A DNA stretch of 64,000 nt, taken from NCBI GenBank assembly GCA_030512335.1, contig JAULSU010000007.1, positions 248,001 to 312,000 of the forward strand. The letters are read 5' to 3'. The stretch's first letter is position 1. Each line of letters opens with the position of its first letter. The stretch comes from Immersiella caudata (Eukaryota; Ascomycota; Sordariomycetes; Sordariales; Lasiosphaeriaceae). A program made the position numbers and the translations under genes. The notes under the pieces are model-generated. The model did no database searches. It was not told the DNA's origin and saw only the letters and a list, made by a program, of their open reading frames with translations. This document shows, one piece after another, positions 1-10,531 of this stretch.

Positions 1-430
1 GCATAGACCCCTTCCGCTCATACTACCAAATTAGCCCCAACCGCGTATTAACCACACTAAACTCAAGCCTTCTCACCCCCCATTCCCACTGCGCATAATC
101 CTCAACCCACTGGACTACCCTCGCACTACAGCCCTGGCCCTGTCGGTCTACTGTGACCGCGAGGAGCACGAACTAAGTGCGCGCTGCATCCAGCTTATAC
201 ACACTATAGTGCGCCATTGCGGTCCCCTGCGTATTAGCAACGGCAAACACGGCCGTCTCGGGGCGGGCGAGCAGGGCGAGCATGGCTGTATTGTCAATAA
301 CGTCAATGCTCTTGTGGTCGAGCGATAGGAAAACATCGGTAGTGGGGTCGTTGCGGAAAGACGTATTGATGAGCTTCGTTAGTTGGGGGACGTTGGTGGG
401 CGTGGCGAGGCGGAAGGTGAGGGAGGTCAT
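1..430 (-). pseudogene. GNAT-family N-acetyltransferase, broken by stops and cut by window edge
   Basis: A single minus-strand frame opens with ATG at 428-430 and reads like a fungal GNAT protein: an N-terminal RLATPTNVPQLTKLINTSF segment, then AVTVDRQGQGCSARVVQW (acetyl-CoA loop region), then LEFSVVNTRLGLIW before YERKG near the C-terminus. The frame is interrupted by TAG at 173-175 and TAG at 23-25, yet family-like sequence continues in the same frame after each stop, so these are nonsense mutations and not the natural end. The second stop sits where the family normally has Trp in a WYERKG-type motif (TGG to TAG). The 3' end lies outside the window. GNAT enzymes transfer acetyl from acetyl-CoA to amines; this copy is unlikely to be active. 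Confidence 0.7.
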
Positions 431-719
431 GGTTGGATTTGGGGGGCGGAAGCGCTTTGGGTTAGGAGTTGGAAAGGGGATGGTTTTATATGTGACGAAT
501 TGACGAGGTTAGAACGTAGGGTCAAAACCGCGGTTCTAATAATTGCGGCGTGGAAAGGCGCGGCCTGTCTAACTGTGCCACGGAGACGCAGCATTACATT
601 CTAGATGGTGCAATCAGAAGTGCGCGGTCTTGTGTTGAAGCCAGAACATATATTATTTTCAACGCCCTTTTAGTGATTATACTGCGCGATTAGCTCTATA
701 CGAGCGCTCGTCGACAGCT

Positions 720-1439
720 GGCTTGCAAGCTAGCAAGGATGAGCAGCTGGCAAACACAGCGAGGAGTTACGCTTCGAAGCAGCGCGAGTGGAGGGAGTGG
801 TGCAATACGTCGTGCGCAGGGCCGGAGGGAGCCCTCTTTACCTGGCCAGACGACGAGCTTGTTATACCAGATAAGTTGGCTGCCTGGCTAAAAGAAGACA
901 TCCTTTTGCGGCGCCTCAAGACACCGAAGGCACAACTATACGTAACCCACCGATCTAGTCCGACGAGCAGGCCGCCCTCCACAAAGCCAAAGCTCTCGCC
1001 GTAACGCTGGCAGTACCAGTGAGCGAGGCTGCTTGAATCCTTGCCGATAACCGGGAGATATTCTGGCGCCCTGGTGCATAGACCACCTCCACTATATCCA
1101 GCCAAACCTTTGGCCCACAGATGCTTCTACAACCTTCAACAATACAACTATTCTCCACACTCGTTGCTGCCACCACTAACCATAATAATGCCTGCTACGG
1201 CTAATGGGGAGGCCGGTGACTTGTATACAAAGGGCACGGTAGATGTATATAACGCTGCCGTCATCGAGATCTGGCGTGTGTAAGTAGCCCACAACGGTAA
1301 GAATACAAATAAAGCACGCGGTACCGCTGTCCGTGGTTTTCTAGAACAACGCGGCCGCTAAAGGAACCAGCTCAACCAAGCTAGCTTCAAGTATCGCTGT
1401 ATCAAAGGTATCTAAGTCGGGTATTCCACTCCTAGGTGA
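720..1439 (+). pseudogene. Crypton-type (Ndc10/CBF3-like) tyrosine recombinase remnant
   Basis: One plus-strand frame carries two blocks that resemble the DNA-binding region of fungal Crypton/Ndc10-like proteins. The first, about 723-950, includes YASKQREWREWC and PDKLAAWLKEDILLRRLK. The second, about 1215-1415, includes VIEIWRV, then ARGTAVRGFLEQRGR, then LNQASFKYRCIKGI and VGYS. Between and within them are in-frame stops at 1002, 1017, 1281, 1359 and 1413, several at positions where the family has Gln (CAA/CAG to TAA). That pattern fits C-to-T decay such as repeat-induced point mutation. No full-length recombinase remains and no element ends were found. The family assignment is from memory of the conserved strings; a related GCR1-type DNA-binding protein is the alternative. 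Confidence 0.55.
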
Positions 1440-1636
1440 ATTGCAATCTAGGAACACCTATCAGGAACACTACACACTGCAAAGAATGGGTTGTAATTGG
1501 TTTATTGACTTGCTTGTTCGTCACTCTGGCTGTAACACAGGTTGCGTCAGGGGAACTACGATAGGGTGTTGCACTGCAAGATAGTGGTTCATATCATAGG
1601 GGTTGGGTAAGTGATCAGTTAAAGCCTGCCTTCTTC

Positions 1637-1659
1637 GCTCTCTGGCTCGGCCAGAGAGC
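1637..1659. repeat. Perfect 10-bp inverted repeat, 3-nt loop
   Basis: The arms gctctctggc (1637-1646) and gccagagagc (1650-1659) are exact reverse complements around the loop tcg. This can form a tight hairpin in DNA or RNA. It lies 3' of the Crypton-like remnant. Confidence 0.75.
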
Positions 1660-1693
1660 TCTTTCTATATCGGTACTATTGCGGTGATGTCCG

Positions 1694-1708
1694 GCCGGTT
1701 AAACCGGC
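1694..1708. repeat. 15-nt perfect palindrome
   Basis: gccggtt, a single central a, and aaccggc are perfectly symmetric. It lies 35 bp after the hairpin at 1637-1659. It could be a binding site or a residue of a mobile-element end; nothing in the sequence decides. Confidence 0.6.
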
Positions 1709-2803
1709 TTAGCCAGCTCCGATCAGCCCATATTCAGCTCCAATCAGCAGTACGCCACATTCGAGGTGTTACAAGAATAAAAACGAAGTAATCCGCTCAA
1801 GGAGTATCTCAGCTTAAGGTTGAGATTTACCCGCCTTTGGTAATAAGGAATATGGAATAGATACCTAATAAAGGACGTAAACTGGGTTTTATGTGATTTT
1901 AGGGGCGAGGGAAGAGGAGCGAAGAGGAGTTAGGGGGGTTCCAGTTTTGGGCCACCTGTGTCCCAAAAACTGGAGCCTCGCGAAAAATTGCCATTCGAGC
2001 CGCGGAGTACTGCCTCCTCGTCTAAACCATATTTAACGACTTCTCTAATCGTTTCCTGATCAAATCCTGGGCAGTGCCTGAGTAGCGCCTGAGCAAGGTG
2101 GCTGGGGGTGGTGTGGCTGGGTGGGGCTGGTGAGGGCAACTTTAGGGTAAAACAACAGTCCTTGCCACATCCGTAGCGACACTGGTTGCAGTAGTGTGGA
2201 TAGAAGCCTGAAGTTTGTTGTGGTTCGCAACGCTGAGGCGGGTAAAATGCTCAAGAATGTGCTGATAATCGGCACCGGGGCGAGTCGATACCTAAGAGAG
2301 ATTCCATTCGGTCAGCATGGCGACCCTTGAACAAGCTGAGTAAGTCCACCCCACGTCACAGCTTTTTCACGAACGCCTTCCCAAGCGCAGCCAGTCTGAT
2401 CTCCTACTCTCTGCCGAAGCAGTATGTAGAACAGTTTCCATGCTGAACACGAAATGCCGCTTCCCCCACCCTTCAACGACGAATAGCAGTATGCTTGGTC
2501 TGGGTTCTGACCTGCACACCGAGCACTTGAAAGAGCTGGCTCGGTGATCCGGTCGCGCGGCCTGCCACCCGAGGGTGATAAGATCAGGTGGTATCCATCT
2601 CAGCTACTTGACCCATTGTCTCGAGCCGTCATCAGTCTCTTTTTTCATTGTCTCTGGTTGGCCAGTGACGGAACAAGGGTACAAGACGTTGCCCAAGGAA
2701 GACTTCAAGTGCTGCCTGCTATCCTGCGGCTGAACCAACTGAAAAGAGACCTCGGGCTGACTGATGGAACGCAATACCAATCCATCTGGGCGGGAACGCA
2801 AGC

Positions 2804-3103
2804 TCAAGCGATTCCCTGATAGCGATTAAGTCCCCGAAGGTTTCCCCCCAGGGCGCGAGAATGGAGCTTCGCGTCAGGAGAATGCGCCGTGCTGTGATGT
2901 GGGGCCCGAAGAAGACTTACAGTGAGGTCTCGCTCGATGGTGTCGGCATCATCATCGTCTTCGTGGTGCTTCAGGCGCTCTGTTGTTTTCCATGTGTCAG
3001 GCAAGTAGGCAAATATCGGCGTGTAGTGATTGATAGGTAGGCGATTGAGGGAGAGGAAGAACTTGCTGCGCGCGTTGCTGGCGCTGTCGATCGGGCTCGC
3101 CAT
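2804..3103 (-). CDS. Small protein of unknown function (two exons)
   Basis: I propose ATG at 3101-3103, exon 1 2921-3103, a 54-nt intron 2867-2920 and exon 2 2804-2866, giving 81 residues. The intron has a GTAAGT donor, a CTGAC branch point and an AAG acceptor. Because the intron is a multiple of three with no stop, an unspliced message would read through as 99 residues. The protein starts MASPIDSASNARSKFF, has a hydrophobic/aromatic stretch around INHYTPIFAYLPDTWK, then an acidic run (EDDDDAD). I do not recognise the family. It is divergent from the NmrA-like gene, 1.36 kb away. An additional upstream exon is possible. Confidence 0.4.
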   Translation of the reverse strand: MASPIDSASNARSKFFLSLNRLPINHYTPIFAYLPDTWKTTERLKHHEDDDDADTIERDLTVSLLRAPHHSTAHSPDAKLHSRALGGNLRGLNRYQGIA

Positions 3104-4458
3104 TTTGCGTCGAACGAGCGAGAAGAAAGTTCGTTGGCTAACTCTAAAGGAAAGGTCAGAAACAAATTGATTCGGTGCTGGAGGGGGGCGCGGTGTTCAA
3201 GGTGGGGCTCGGAGTGGGGCAAGAAGGCGGGAATTTTGATGGTGACGGAGATGAAGCCTGGAAAGAGGGAACAGTGTGGGGGGCAGGAGTTCTTTGCCAA
3301 AGCAGCGAAGGCGTCGTTGAAATGCGAGAAGGTATTTGCAAGATCTTTTGATACCCTTGAGCTCGAAGACAAGGCCTTGTGAAAGGTGTAAGGTAGGATG
3401 TGTGACTGTTGAGGAAGAGGATGTTGGCTTACCTTTGCGAAGTTGGCGGGGTGAGGTTGTGGTGTGAAGGAAGAAGGAAGGAGGAAGAATTGAGAAAGCG
3501 GGAGAGATGGCTTCTTCTTATAGTTTTCGGGGCTGCGTGAACTTCTTCGGCCAGTACCCACATTACCAGTGGCAGTGAATAGGGCAAGGAAAACAATAGG
3601 AAGTCTGGCGTAGAACAATAGCTTGAATAGCGAGGCTGGTGAATTGAGTGCGGAAGTGGGTCCGAATCAGGTGGGTGTCGCCGATAGACGAGGGATCGGA
3701 TGAAATTTTTGGCTTATGGGAGAGGCTGTCGTGGCTGGGACAGATCTGGGAGGGCGGCCAGAATATCGATGGGAGAGCGCGTTCCTCGAATGGGAGAGGA
3801 CACGCCCGCGCGAGAGGTGAGTTGCGAGGTTGGTGATCATCTCGGTAGCTTGGATATGTCTCATGCTGAGCGAGCTTCAAGAATTTCAACGCAGCATCTG
3901 GCGAGGTCGAAACAGGGCCAGGAACCTTCCAGCCAACCCTCGAGACCCGACGTTCAAGGCAAGCGCCGTCTGCTTCGACGACACGGTTAATGGGGAAGGC
4001 GGTGTCAACTGGCAGAAATCGCTATCTGATAGGCTTTCCCACACAACAGCGTCCACGCCCCGCAGCCGCATCAGCGTCGCTGCCGATGAAGCGAAGCCAT
4101 CTCTTCTAGCAATCTATCGGGAGGCTCTCTTCCCAACCGCTGTAGCTTTGCGAAATGGAGTGAGTAAGTAAATGCAGACTTACTCATCGGCAACGGTTCG
4201 ATTTGCGCCGGCGGGGTCGTTGTTCACTAAACATCATTCCTCCCGCTACGTACGCCCCACCGCGCCAGGAGATGTTGCTCCGCTGAGCAGCATGTCGACG
4301 ATGAGGAGCCATCAGCTTCCCGAGGGATCCCGAAGGCGAGACCCATCCATGGGTACTTATGTCGATCGGTGTTCCCTCCAATCTCCAGCCAATTCTAGCA
4401 CCTTCACTTCATCGTTATCTCAGGCATCTCATTCAACCACAATTCTCCCTCGGTCAAC
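3104..4458. other. Intergenic region between divergent genes
   Basis: It separates the small minus-strand gene from the NmrA-like gene. Open frames exist on both strands (for example minus 2971-3618 and plus 3830-4171), but they are low-complexity Ser/Pro-rich and lack domains. No tRNA or repeat was seen. It should hold both promoters. Confidence 0.5.
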
Positions 4459-5376
4459 ATGTCTGCACCCTTCAAGAGCGTCCTCCTCATCGGTGCAGGC
4501 GGCTCCATCGGCAGCGTCGTCTTCACCGCCCTCCTCGCAGAACCAAGCCTCTCCGTGACAGTCCTCAAACGAGAATCCTCCCACGCCGTCCTCCCGCCTC
4601 AAGTCCCCTCCGTCACCGTCCCGGACTCCTACCCAACCGACAAACTCATCGAAGCCTTCCGCGGACACGACGTCATCGTCTGCTGCATGACCACCCTCTC
4701 CGTCGCCGACCAATTCCGCTTCATCGACGCCGCCATCGCCGCTGGCGTGCGCCGTTATGTCCCCAGCGAGTACGGCCTCAACAACATGCGTCCCGACGCA
4801 CAGGCCCTCAACTTTGTCTTCCAGTCTAAGGGCGCGGTGCAAACGTATCTACGCGAGCGTGCGGCAGAGGGGAAGATCGAGTGGATGAGTATCAGCTGCG
4901 GGATGTGGATCCGCTGGTCCATGGATCACGACTTCCTCGGCATGCGCATTCGCAAGAAGGAGTTCACCTTTTTCGATGAGGGAGAGGGGCTGTTTAGCGT
5001 CACCACCGAGGAGAATACTGCGCTGGGGTTGATCAACGCCCTGATCGAGAAGCCGGAGGAGACGAAGAATCAGAACGTGCTGCTCAGCGAGTTGGTGATC
5101 ACGCAGAGAGAGCTCCTGACCGAGATAGAGCGGCAGATTGGGGGGAAGCTTGCTGTTGATCGGATCGACAGCTACAAGACGATTCCTGAGCTGCAGAAGG
5201 CGTATGCGGATGGGGATAGCTCGGCGGTGTATGGCTTGATCGAGGCTGCGTTTGTGACGGGTCGGTATGGTGCTAACCTAGAGGAGGAGGGGAAGCTGTT
5301 CAACGAGATGTTGGGCTTGAAGCCGCATACACTGGAGGAGATCGTGGCTGATGCCCTGCCGAATTTGAAGAAGTGA
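4459..5376 (+). CDS. NmrA-like / isoflavone-reductase-like NAD(P)-binding protein
   Basis: Intronless, 305 residues, the usual length for atypical short-chain dehydrogenases of the NmrA/isoflavone reductase group. The N-terminal VLLIGAGGSIGSVVFTALL is a Rossmann dinucleotide-binding loop at about residues 8-27. A second conserved block, AAIAAGVRRYVPSEYG, is around residues 90-105, and the C-terminal half is the variable substrate region. The start has a good context (A at -3) and lies just ahead of the first beta strand. Such proteins are either NAD(P)H-dependent reductases acting on aromatic or terpenoid compounds, or redox-sensing regulators; the substrate cannot be read here. It is convergent with the P450 at 6183-7980. 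A paralogue of similar length is at 41278-42204. Confidence 0.85.
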   Translation: MSAPFKSVLLIGAGGSIGSVVFTALLAEPSLSVTVLKRESSHAVLPPQVPSVTVPDSYPTDKLIEAFRGHDVIVCCMTTLSVADQFRFIDAAIAAGVRRYVPSEYGLNNMRPDAQALNFVFQSKGAVQTYLRERAAEGKIEWMSISCGMWIRWSMDHDFLGMRIRKKEFTFFDEGEGLFSVTTEENTALGLINALIEKPEETKNQNVLLSELVITQRELLTEIERQIGGKLAVDRIDSYKTIPELQKAYADGDSSAVYGLIEAAFVTGRYGANLEEEGKLFNEMLGLKPHTLEEIVADALPNLKK

Positions 5377-6182
5377 GGTAGACGAGACGACGAGAGAGGT
5401 TCTCGCTGGCCTTTATCCATGTCGTCCTAGCAGTCTTTGCATCCTGCGATTGCACCAGCAACGGCAAACAATGGATCTTCTTTGCCCGCGCCAGACCAAG
5501 ATGTACTTGTTGTTTGACAAAGAAAAGGCGTTCTGATTGCCCTGTATGACTCAATTCGCCGAAACCCACATGATTGCTTCTGATGGTGACCTGACCATAC
5601 GATGTTTACTCTTTGTTACCGCCATACAAAGCAGAGCACTTCGTCAGCTAAAAAGCATTGATTGAAAGCTACCTAGGTATACTGTCCACCGCAAAAGCAA
5701 GCGGCAGGGCCTCAACAACTTCACTGCAAGCAAGACAGACAAATCGCAAACCTCCACGTGTGTCCTCAAAATTTTCTCTCCATCTTTCACCTCGCTAGGT
5801 TCACCCTCAGGCTAGACACACACCACATCCACCACCACAGCTCCTACAACTAGCACCGCTACAACCACCATTTTGGATTCAGAATTGACTTTATGGCTGC
5901 AAGCCATAAATAAACGCAATGTATCAAAAACACAAACACCAAGGCCCCGTCTTCGAATAAAGTGGGTATCGATAGTATCCTTGAAATAACCGAGGGGCAA
6001 AATCAACATCGTGCATTCCCCTTGGAGAAGCTCGAGGCCGAGTATCATACGCTTCAAACTTTGAGGCAGGCAAAGCTATATAGATTCAAGGTGCCGTTCG
6101 AAGCTGGTGTTCCTCCTCAGGTACATACAGGCCGACATTGAGCTCACAAACGTCCAGCCCAGGCCGGAAACCCGCCCCAGCG
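5377..6182. other. Intergenic region between convergent genes
   Basis: It holds the 3' ends of the NmrA-like gene and of the minus-strand P450. It is relatively A/T-rich with CA/CCA-rich stretches near 5810-5860. No gene is recognised. Confidence 0.5.
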
Positions 6183-7980
6183 TCATCCCGACGCTGAGCC
6201 CGCCCTCGCCAACCGGACGAAGCACTTCACCGGCTCCCTCGCAAAACGTTGCACGGCCTCATACCCTCCCAGCTCTTTCGGCGTCTCCAGCAACTCAAAG
6301 TTCCACACCATCAAGGAGAAGAGTATCTTCATCTCCAGCATAGCAAACTTCCTCCCAAAGCAGCCCCTGGGTCCGAGCCCAAACGCCAGGGTCGGTCCCG
6401 CTGCAGGATCGAAAGATTCCTCCTTGTTCCCTTTCTCGTCGACAGTGGTAGTGAGCCACCGCTCCGGCTTGAACTCGGCTATGTCGTTGTCGTCCCAGAG
6501 AGACGTCAGGGCTTTCCCTTGGGACGATCGTGCCCCCGAGCTGCGGGTCGCGTCCTCAACAGTAATATTCGGCTCGAGGTAGCCCGCACCATTGGCCATG
6601 AGGAAGACGTCGGTTCCCTTAGGAATGTGCCGACCCAGCACGGTAGTGTCCTGCATGGCGGTGCGCACTACGAAGGCAATGGTGTTTGCGTGGCGGAGAG
6701 TCTCTTCGATGAATGCGTCGAGGTAGGGAATGTGCGCTCTCGTGACCTCAGCATAGCTTGGGTCTCGTTTCTCGGCGGTTGCGGCAGGGAGAGCGCTACG
6801 GAGCGCAGACCGAAGGCGGGCTTGAACATGCTGATTGTCGGTGAGGTACTTGACTCCCCACGCAACGGTCGTGGCAGTGGTGTCGTGACCGGCCAGCATG
6901 AAACCGAAGAACTCGTCGGCAATGGCGGGACTGTGGTAATACGGGATGCGGCCTTCCTTTTGAGCGACATCCCGCTCCCGAAGGAGGACTGAGTGGAGGC
7001 CAGTTGTGGGATTGTTGTCTCCCGCATTGATGAGCTCGACGGCTGCGTCAACCTTGTCGCGGATGTACTTGTCCTTGATGGCTTTGGCTCTCCGCATAAA
7101 AGGAAACTTCCGCATGACCCAAGACGTTGCCCGGGGAGCCGGGGAGAGTTGGGTATCAGTGACCGAGTTGGCGAGGGTGAGGGCGGCAGAGAAAACACCT
7201 GGGACTTCGCCTTCAGGAAAGGAGACCGGCTCGTCGACATTGGCGGAAAGGATAGGTTTCCATTGCGTGATAGCATCCAAACGACAGATAGTGTTGCCCT
7301 CTGCTCTTGGGTGGCCGAAACAAGCTGCGAAGATTGCATCCAGCGCCAGGAAGGTGAGGTCATGGTGCGCGTTGAAGGGTCGGCCGTCTGTTACATCACA
7401 CTTGATCCGCCACATCTTGATCATAGTGGCTGCCACTTCGTAGAAGTGGGGCCCGCTGACCTGAGAAATGAAGCTTGGAGCCATCAAGTGATTGATGAGG
7501 TTTCGACTGTTCTTGAAACGTGCATCGGCCGACACGAACTGGATGTGCTGGTTGGGGGCGATCCCGCCGATGATATCACCAAACATGCCACTGCGGTCGA
7601 ATTCCTTGGTGCGGCGAAGGAGAATGTCCTGGCTTTCGAGAGGATCTGTTAGGACCACCCATGGGAGAGACATCGGCTTGATGAACGCTTGGACGATGGG
7701 GCTTTGGTGGCGTGTCGTCAAGGATGTCAACCAGCACTGTACCAAATTAGTTAGCTGATGATATCCTGCGAGCCCTCTGGTGACTTACAAAGATGCGCCC
7801 GGTCCGAAAGACGTAGCCCATCATCTCCGGGACGTCTCCAAAGAGCTTTGACGCTGCATCTTGGTTGTAGGGAATGTCAGCGAGAGGTCTTGGTAGCATG
7901 GCCCGGTATCCGGCATACAACACCACGGCTAGGGCGGCAACGGCCCAGCCGCCGGCAGGGAATGAGAAGACGTTCCCCAT
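6183..7980 (-). CDS. Cytochrome P450 monooxygenase (P450-1)
   Basis: Two exons: 7789-7980 and 6183-7736, with a 52-nt intron (GTAAGT donor, CTAAC branch, CAG acceptor) joining RTGRIF to CWLTSL. The product is 581 residues. The N-terminus is a membrane anchor (AVAALAVVLYAGY). The I-helix motif is AGHDTTATT, the K-helix ExxR is EETLR, and the heme-binding loop is FGLGPRGCFG with the axial Cys at about residue 523. P450s of this type sit on the ER membrane and use a P450 reductase to hydroxylate or oxidise lipophilic substrates. It is longer than the usual 500-540, partly through a Ser-rich insertion (TRSSGARSSQGK) before the PERW motif. It is related to the P450 at 10532-12235, which has an insertion at the same place. 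Substrate unknown. Confidence 0.9.
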
Positions 7981-9836
7981 CGTCTGTGAGGAAGCAACGA
8001 CGTCGAGGTTGGGGTTGTGGAAAAGTGAGGCGGCGCGATGATCTGTTGTCTATACAGGGCTTAGTAATACTTTCCACGTATCTTGCTTCATGCACATGCC
8101 CCCGATGTCACCCTTCTGATGCATATCGCTGCATGTCTGTTTGGCCGGCCCAATGTATTTGCTTCTGCGACCAATCAACGTCCGATCCACATCCTGGTCA
8201 GGGAGTTCTTGGATTTAGCAGCGCTCCATTGCGAGGCAAAAGCTGCAGGAAGCAGTCGATGATCGACCTATCCAGTCGCATCCTCCAGAGGTCTTTCCGC
8301 AAAGATACCAGGCGTCGAACTCTCCCTGTCGCGCTCACCGTCGGCGCGCTTCGTCGACCTGCGAAGCGGTATTGGCTCTCCCAGAGAGAGAGGCCGTGCG
8401 CATATCGGCGTTTAGAATTCGGGTGTGCGCATTTGATGGGCCCGGGGAGGAGAAGGGAGGCTCGGTATCGTTTGACGGTCGGCGCTCGGCAGTCGGCGGT
8501 CGGGTGGTCGAGAAGATTGGAGGTCGCGATGGCATCGTGGTCGGGCATCATGACCGCAACGATTGGGCGGTTACCAATTCCTACTCGATTCCTTGACTTG
8601 AGTGAAGGGACACCAAACAAACATAAACTGGGACTCTCACGGGGGACATAACCTTGTGGAATGCGTATCGCACATTCTAGTCTGCGCTGCGGTGTTGCCG
8701 CTATCTCGGGGTCTGCCGCATCAGGGTTGACGAGCGGCTCGTCGTGGAAAGACAAAGACTCATACGGCGGGCTTTGTGTCAGCACTGAAGCCTTTGAGCT
8801 CTTTGTTCGTCAACTGCTTTGCGAATTAAAAATTTATGCGTTGGAGAAGTTGCCGAATTTCATTGTCTGGAAATCGGAACGATTGACGGGTTCCACGCAG
8901 GAGCACCGCCTGTGGAATCTGGACGCTGCTCCGCCCGACACAACGGTTTCTCAACAATTCCAAGATTAAGTCCCCACAGATTTTACACATCATTAGCTTT
9001 GGCAAAAAGGACGTCCCACGCCGGGAAGCAGCCGCCTCAGCAGATGCAACGACGACCAACCCCCGCTCTTTCCGCCCGTTTGACTTGATACCTCCGTGGC
9101 TCGAGTCTTCAGTACCGCTATCCGATGAGCGCCGCGGTCCGAAGAGTGGCACGGTGCCTCCAAGTTTATTTTCGCCATCCTGCTAACGCAACTAGGTCAC
9201 TTGGTCGACGTGAGGGGCCATTGCACCAACAACCAGCATGCATCACATCATCATGTAACTGGTAACAACAAAGTTCCCTACCTACATTCCCTACTACCTG
9301 CTCCGGAGGCCTCCAGTCTTGCGCAGGGGGCTTTTGGTGCTAGTTGGTATGAACGCGGACGTGGTAATGGACGCCCAGCTTCCTTCAACACGGCCAGCAG
9401 GTTCTGATGCTACGAAACGAAAAGTCCATTGCTGCTGCGCCTCGCACGGAATATCCTCATCTAACCCGCCGCTCACGTGAGTGATTTTTGAACTCCAGAG
9501 AATATGTTCCACAGTATGTGTCCGGGCGACGTCCGGGGAGGCTGAGCATCGCGACTTGCATCTTTTCCTGAAGCTCCCAATTTAACCGGCGGCCAATGCC
9601 AGGCGGCACGGCGGCACGGCGGGCGGTGTCCGAGTCGTGCATGGCAACATTCCAAATCTCAGACTCGGGCTACCACGAGGTTGATGAGATGATGAGGTCT
9701 GAGGATGGGTCACGGAATAAGAGTGAGTCGTCGAGCCCCAATTCCGGGTCCTCATCAACGCCAGCACCAAAAACATCATTCAGACTCTCCTCTCAACATT
9801 CTGACAAAGAGACAACACCCCGCAGCTCAAATCATC
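7981..9836. other. Long intergenic region between P450-1 and the Hce2-like gene
   Basis: 1.86 kb between divergently transcribed genes. Open frames on both strands (for example minus 8198-8785) are Arg/Ser/Pro-rich and show no domain. Both promoters must lie here. No repeat or RNA gene was recognised. Confidence 0.5.
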
Positions 9837-10280
9837 ATGAAGTTCATCACCGCTGTTTCCTTCCTTGCTGTCAGCGCGACAGCTGTGCCCACTGGCGGCA
9901 CCAACGCCGCCCTGGCCCTCACCAAGCGCGTCCAGATCTGCAGCGACTTCGCCGGCTTCACCGACAACTCGACCTCTTCGTCCCCTTTCGTTGACGACTG
10001 CCTCCAAATCCTCAATCGTCCCCCGCAGTGGGACGCCTTCATCTACGACGTCTTGGCTGACCCGCGTTGGACCAACCTCTGGTCCTACAAGGACTGCATG
10101 TTTGGCGTCCGCGCCAAGACTGTCGACACGAATTTCAGCACCGACGATACTGCTCACCTGGCGGCGGCGGCATTGTCCGGCAAGGCCCCGACGGATCGCA
10201 TTGAGGGCTCAGGTGTGGTTACTTGCGGCGAGGGAGAGGTGGAGTGGGCTTTTTACACTACCCGCCCTTCGGAGTGGTGA
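9837..10280 (+). CDS. Small secreted protein, Hce2/Ecp2-like putative effector
   Basis: Intronless, 147 residues. ATG 9837 is chosen because it begins a signal peptide (MKFITAVSFLAVSATA), probably cleaved near residue 17-20, with a KR dipeptide soon after. The mature part has four Cys (ICSDF, DDCLQI, KDCMFG, VTCGE), enough for two disulfides. The order DDC...CxFGV...TDDTAHL...GSGVVTC matches my memory of the Hce2 domain (homologues of Cladosporium fulvum Ecp2), described as secreted, often necrosis-associated effectors in fungi. It lies between two related P450 genes and is convergent with the second. Function here is inferred from family only. Confidence 0.65.
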   Translation: MKFITAVSFLAVSATAVPTGGTNAALALTKRVQICSDFAGFTDNSTSSSPFVDDCLQILNRPPQWDAFIYDVLADPRWTNLWSYKDCMFGVRAKTVDTNFSTDDTAHLAAAALSGKAPTDRIEGSGVVTCGEGEVEWAFYTTRPSEW

Positions 10281-10531
10281 CGGGGGTCTCATGAGTGCTA
10301 GCAGCTAAAATGACAATTTGGATATTGCGCCCTCAGCTCAGGAGCCTGCGCGTGGTTGGCTGCAATACAGACGGAAAGAGCGCCTAGGGCGAGGTGAGCG
10401 GCAGGTGGGGTCTTGGTTTTTGCTGAGCCCTCCTTGACGCACGGCACCCCTCTGCTCCAGAGCTCTGCTCGGTCAACCAAATTACCATTGGGATTCCATG
10501 TACCTTCCCTGTTTTAAAATACAATCGCATT

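Larger units (their letters stand above)
1440..2803. other. Intergenic stretch, no convincing gene
   Basis: Apart from the inverted repeats listed separately, I see no supported gene. Short open frames occur on both strands around 1930-2275 and 2544-2819, without recognisable domains or splice structure. The position directly after the recombinase remnant suggests decayed mobile-element sequence. Confidence 0.4.

Noticed and set aside
2971..3618. Minus-strand frame of 215 codons
   Set aside because: Ser/Pro/His-rich with no domain; its 3' part overlaps the small two-exon gene in another frame.
8198..8785. Minus-strand frame of 195 codons upstream of P450-1
   Set aside because: No signal, domain or splice structure; overlapping plus-strand frames are equally open, as expected in G/C-rich DNA.
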